The position numbers and the translations under genes were made by a program. 58,346 nt of DNA from RH-AL1 sp964243435 (GTDB taxonomy: Bacteria; Pseudomonadota; Alphaproteobacteria; Rhizobiales; Beijerinckiaceae): positions 1-58,346 of the forward strand of contig CAXTFM010000006.1 in assembly GCA_964243435.1 (NCBI GenBank), written 5' to 3'. Below are positions 57,020-58,346 of this stretch, piece by piece. Below the pieces are notes generated by a model. That model was not told the origin of the DNA. It saw only the letters and a program-made list of their open reading frames with translations, and made no database searches. Numbering within the stretch: the first letter of the stretch is position 1; the number at the start of each line of letters is the position of its first letter.

Positions 57020-58346
57020 ATGAAGCTTCGCGCGCTTGCGCCGATCACCGCCGTGCGAGGACGACCGCGGATCGCGTCGGTGGCCTTGATCGTATGCGCG
57101 CTGCTGCCGGCGGCCTCCCTGCTCGCCGCGCGGCTGAGGCCCGACCTCCTCGGCCCGGGCGATCCGGTGCGCCAGGTGCTGGCCGTGGTGTTCCCTCTGG
57201 CGACCTTTCTTCTCGCGGTGTTCCTGTGGAAGGCGCGCTTCCAGATCTCGCAGCTGGAGGCCAAGCAGGCCGAGGTGATCCACAAGGCGGGCGTGGATCC
57301 CTTGTCGAACCTGCCGAACCGCCTGTTCTTCACCAAGCTGCTGGAGAACGCCGTCGCCCAAAGCAGCCACGACTCGCCCGTGGCCCTGATCGCGATCGAC
57401 ATCGACAACTTCAAGGGCGTGAACGACGGCCACGGCCACCTCGCCGGCGATCGCCTGATCGTCGGCATCGCCCAGCGTCTCAGGCGCATCGTGCGGGAAG
57501 GCGACTGTTTGGCACGGCTCGGTGGCGACGAGTTCGCCCTGATGCTGATCAACGTGGACAACGCGGCGCAATGCGCGGCGATGGCGCACCGCATCCACGA
57601 TGCCATGATCGCGCCCTTCGACCTCGGCTCGGCGCAGGCCTTCGTCACCGTCTCGCTCGGCGTCGCGCTCGCCCCCCAGGACGGCGACACCATGGAAACG
57701 CTGAGCCAGGCGTCCGATCTCGCGCTTTATCGGGCCAAGCACGAGGGACGCAACCGCTTCGCCTTCTTCGACAAGGCGATGGAGCAGAAGCTGCACCTCG
57801 GCAAGACCATCGAGGACGACCTGCGCGGCGCCATCCGACGTGACGAACTGACCATCGCCTACCAGCCGCTCTACGCCCGATGCGGCACGCGCATGCAGGG
57901 GCTCGAAGCGCTGGTGCGCTGGCATCACCCCGAACTCGGCGTGGTGCCGCCGGAGGACTTCATCCCGCTTGCGGAAAGCCGCGGCCTCGTGGTGCCGCTC
58001 GGCGAATGGGTGCTGCGCCGCGCCTGCCAGGACGCGCGACGCTGGCCGGGCCTGCGCATGGCGGTCAACGTGTCCCCGGTGCAGTTCCGCAACCGCGGCT
58101 TCGTGCAGGCGGTGAAGTCGATCATCGAAAGCACGGGCATCGACCCGAACCGTCTCGACCTCGAATTGACGGAAGGCGTGCTGATCCAGGATGCGGAGCA
58201 GGCGGAGGCCATCATCATGGACCTCCGCGCGCTCGGCATCCGCATGGGGCTCGACGACTTCGGCTCGGGTTACTCCAGCATGATCTATCTCCGCCGCTTC
58301 GCCTTCGACAAGATCAAGATCGACCGCGCCTTCCTCGAATCGATGG
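57020..58346 (+). CDS. membrane GGDEF-EAL protein (c-di-GMP turnover), 3' end missing
   Basis: The reading frame starts with AGGA before ATG 57020 and is open to the end of the window, 442 codons. There are two amino-terminal membrane helices (SVALIVCALLPAASLLAA and VLAVVFPLATFLLAVFLW) with a short extracytoplasmic loop. Then come a GGDEF domain (GGDEF at 168-172, with the product-inhibition I-site RxxD at 159-162) and an EAL domain (EAL at 296-298, LELTEGVLI, DDFGSGYSS). The rest of the EAL domain is beyond the edge. The GGDEF active site looks intact, so diguanylate cyclase activity is likely; phosphodiesterase residues seen so far are also conserved. Confidence 0.93.
   Translation, partial: MKLRALAPITAVRGRPRIASVALIVCALLPAASLLAARLRPDLLGPGDPVRQVLAVVFPLATFLLAVFLWKARFQISQLEAKQAEVIHKAGVDPLSNLPNRLFFTKLLENAVAQSSHDSPVALIAIDIDNFKGVNDGHGHLAGDRLIVGIAQRLRRIVREGDCLARLGGDEFALMLINVDNAAQCAAMAHRIHDAMIAPFDLGSAQAFVTVSLGVALAPQDGDTMETLSQASDLALYRAKHEGRNRFAFFDKAMEQKLHLGKTIEDDLRGAIRRDELTIAYQPLYARCGTRMQGLEALVRWHHPELGVVPPEDFIPLAESRGLVVPLGEWVLRRACQDARRWPGLRMAVNVSPVQFRNRGFVQAVKSIIESTGIDPNRLDLELTEGVLIQDAEQAEAIIMDLRALGIRMGLDDFGSGYSSMIYLRRFAFDKIKIDRAFLESM

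Noticed and set aside
1..58346. CRISPR arrays, insertion sequences, phage genes, toxin-antitoxin or secretion-system loci
   Set aside because: No spaced short repeats, transposase, integrase or att-like duplication was seen on either strand. The small ORFs found do not have toxin-antitoxin features.

Overview
The window reads as a piece of the chromosome of a high-GC alphaproteobacterium, most likely order Hyphomicrobiales (Rhizobiales). The evidence is the set of lineage-typical genes and gene orders: a eukaryotic-type glutamine synthetase II (glnII) facing glnA, the CcrM methyltransferase, rpiA-DUF2059-gor, rpoZ-rsh-pdxJ-acpS, dapA-smpB, argS-SPOR-nagZ-tatABC, and dgt divergent from erpA. 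The species cannot be named from sequence alone. There is no insertion sequence, prophage, CRISPR array or rRNA operon. Three tRNAs are present (Phe-GAA, Trp-CCA, Leu-TAA).

Layout. 1-5.6 kb: glnII (5' end only) and glnA with a sigma-54 promoter between them, an orphan GT4 glycosyltransferase, and parE. 5.6-9.5 kb: GNAT acetyltransferase, DUF2155 envelope protein, sterol-desaturase-type enzyme, pyrE, and two small proteins, one resembling the anti-sigma factor NepR. 9.5-12.8 kb: gor, DUF2059 protein, rpiA and a secreted protein. 12.9-19.4 kb: genome maintenance, with tRNA-Phe, ccrM, rnhB, an SplB/PA0069-type radical SAM enzyme behind LexA-type SOS operators, a zinc metallopeptidase and a degenerate family-4 uracil-DNA glycosylase-like protein. 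19.5-22.2 kb: ETF-ubiquinone oxidoreductase and an AcuI-type reductase. 22.2-31.1 kb: acpS-pdxJ-rsh-rpoZ, family-5 uracil-DNA glycosylase, smpB-dapA and a lytic transglycosylase. 31.1-36.2 kb: two paralogous single-domain response regulators bracketing a hydrolase, a UbiH-type monooxygenase, an NTF2-like secreted protein and a DUF2161 protein, then tRNA-Trp. 36.3-37.7 kb: YbjQ and queE-queD. 37.7-46.1 kb: tatC-tatB-tatA, nagZ, SPOR protein, argS, an AT-richer membrane protein and dgt. 46.2-50.4 kb: erpA, nadK, Nudix hydrolase, DUF2336 protein and flavin reductase. 50.7-58.3 kb: a YfhO-type membrane protein coupled to a three-repeat secreted protein, an outer-membrane barrel, tRNA-Leu, map-radC, and a membrane GGDEF-EAL protein that runs off the end.

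Most genes are core housekeeping. Tight coupling is common: 1-4 nt stop/start overlaps occur at DUF2059-gor, pdxJ-acpS, rsh-pdxJ, queE-queD, YfhO-repeat protein and small-ORF-udg, and the DUF2155-GNAT pair is 1 nt apart.

The most interesting features are the SOS-type divergent promoter at 16.78-16.86 kb with a 34-codon ORF 3 nt behind the operator, the NepR-like 71-residue protein, the uracil-DNA glycosylase homologue lacking its catalytic motifs, the compound hairpin isolating ccrM from rnhB, the missing scpAB between nagZ and tatA, and a promoter-SD-small-ORF unit in front of the family-5 UDG. No search could be run, so all family assignments are by recognition of motifs and overall sequence.
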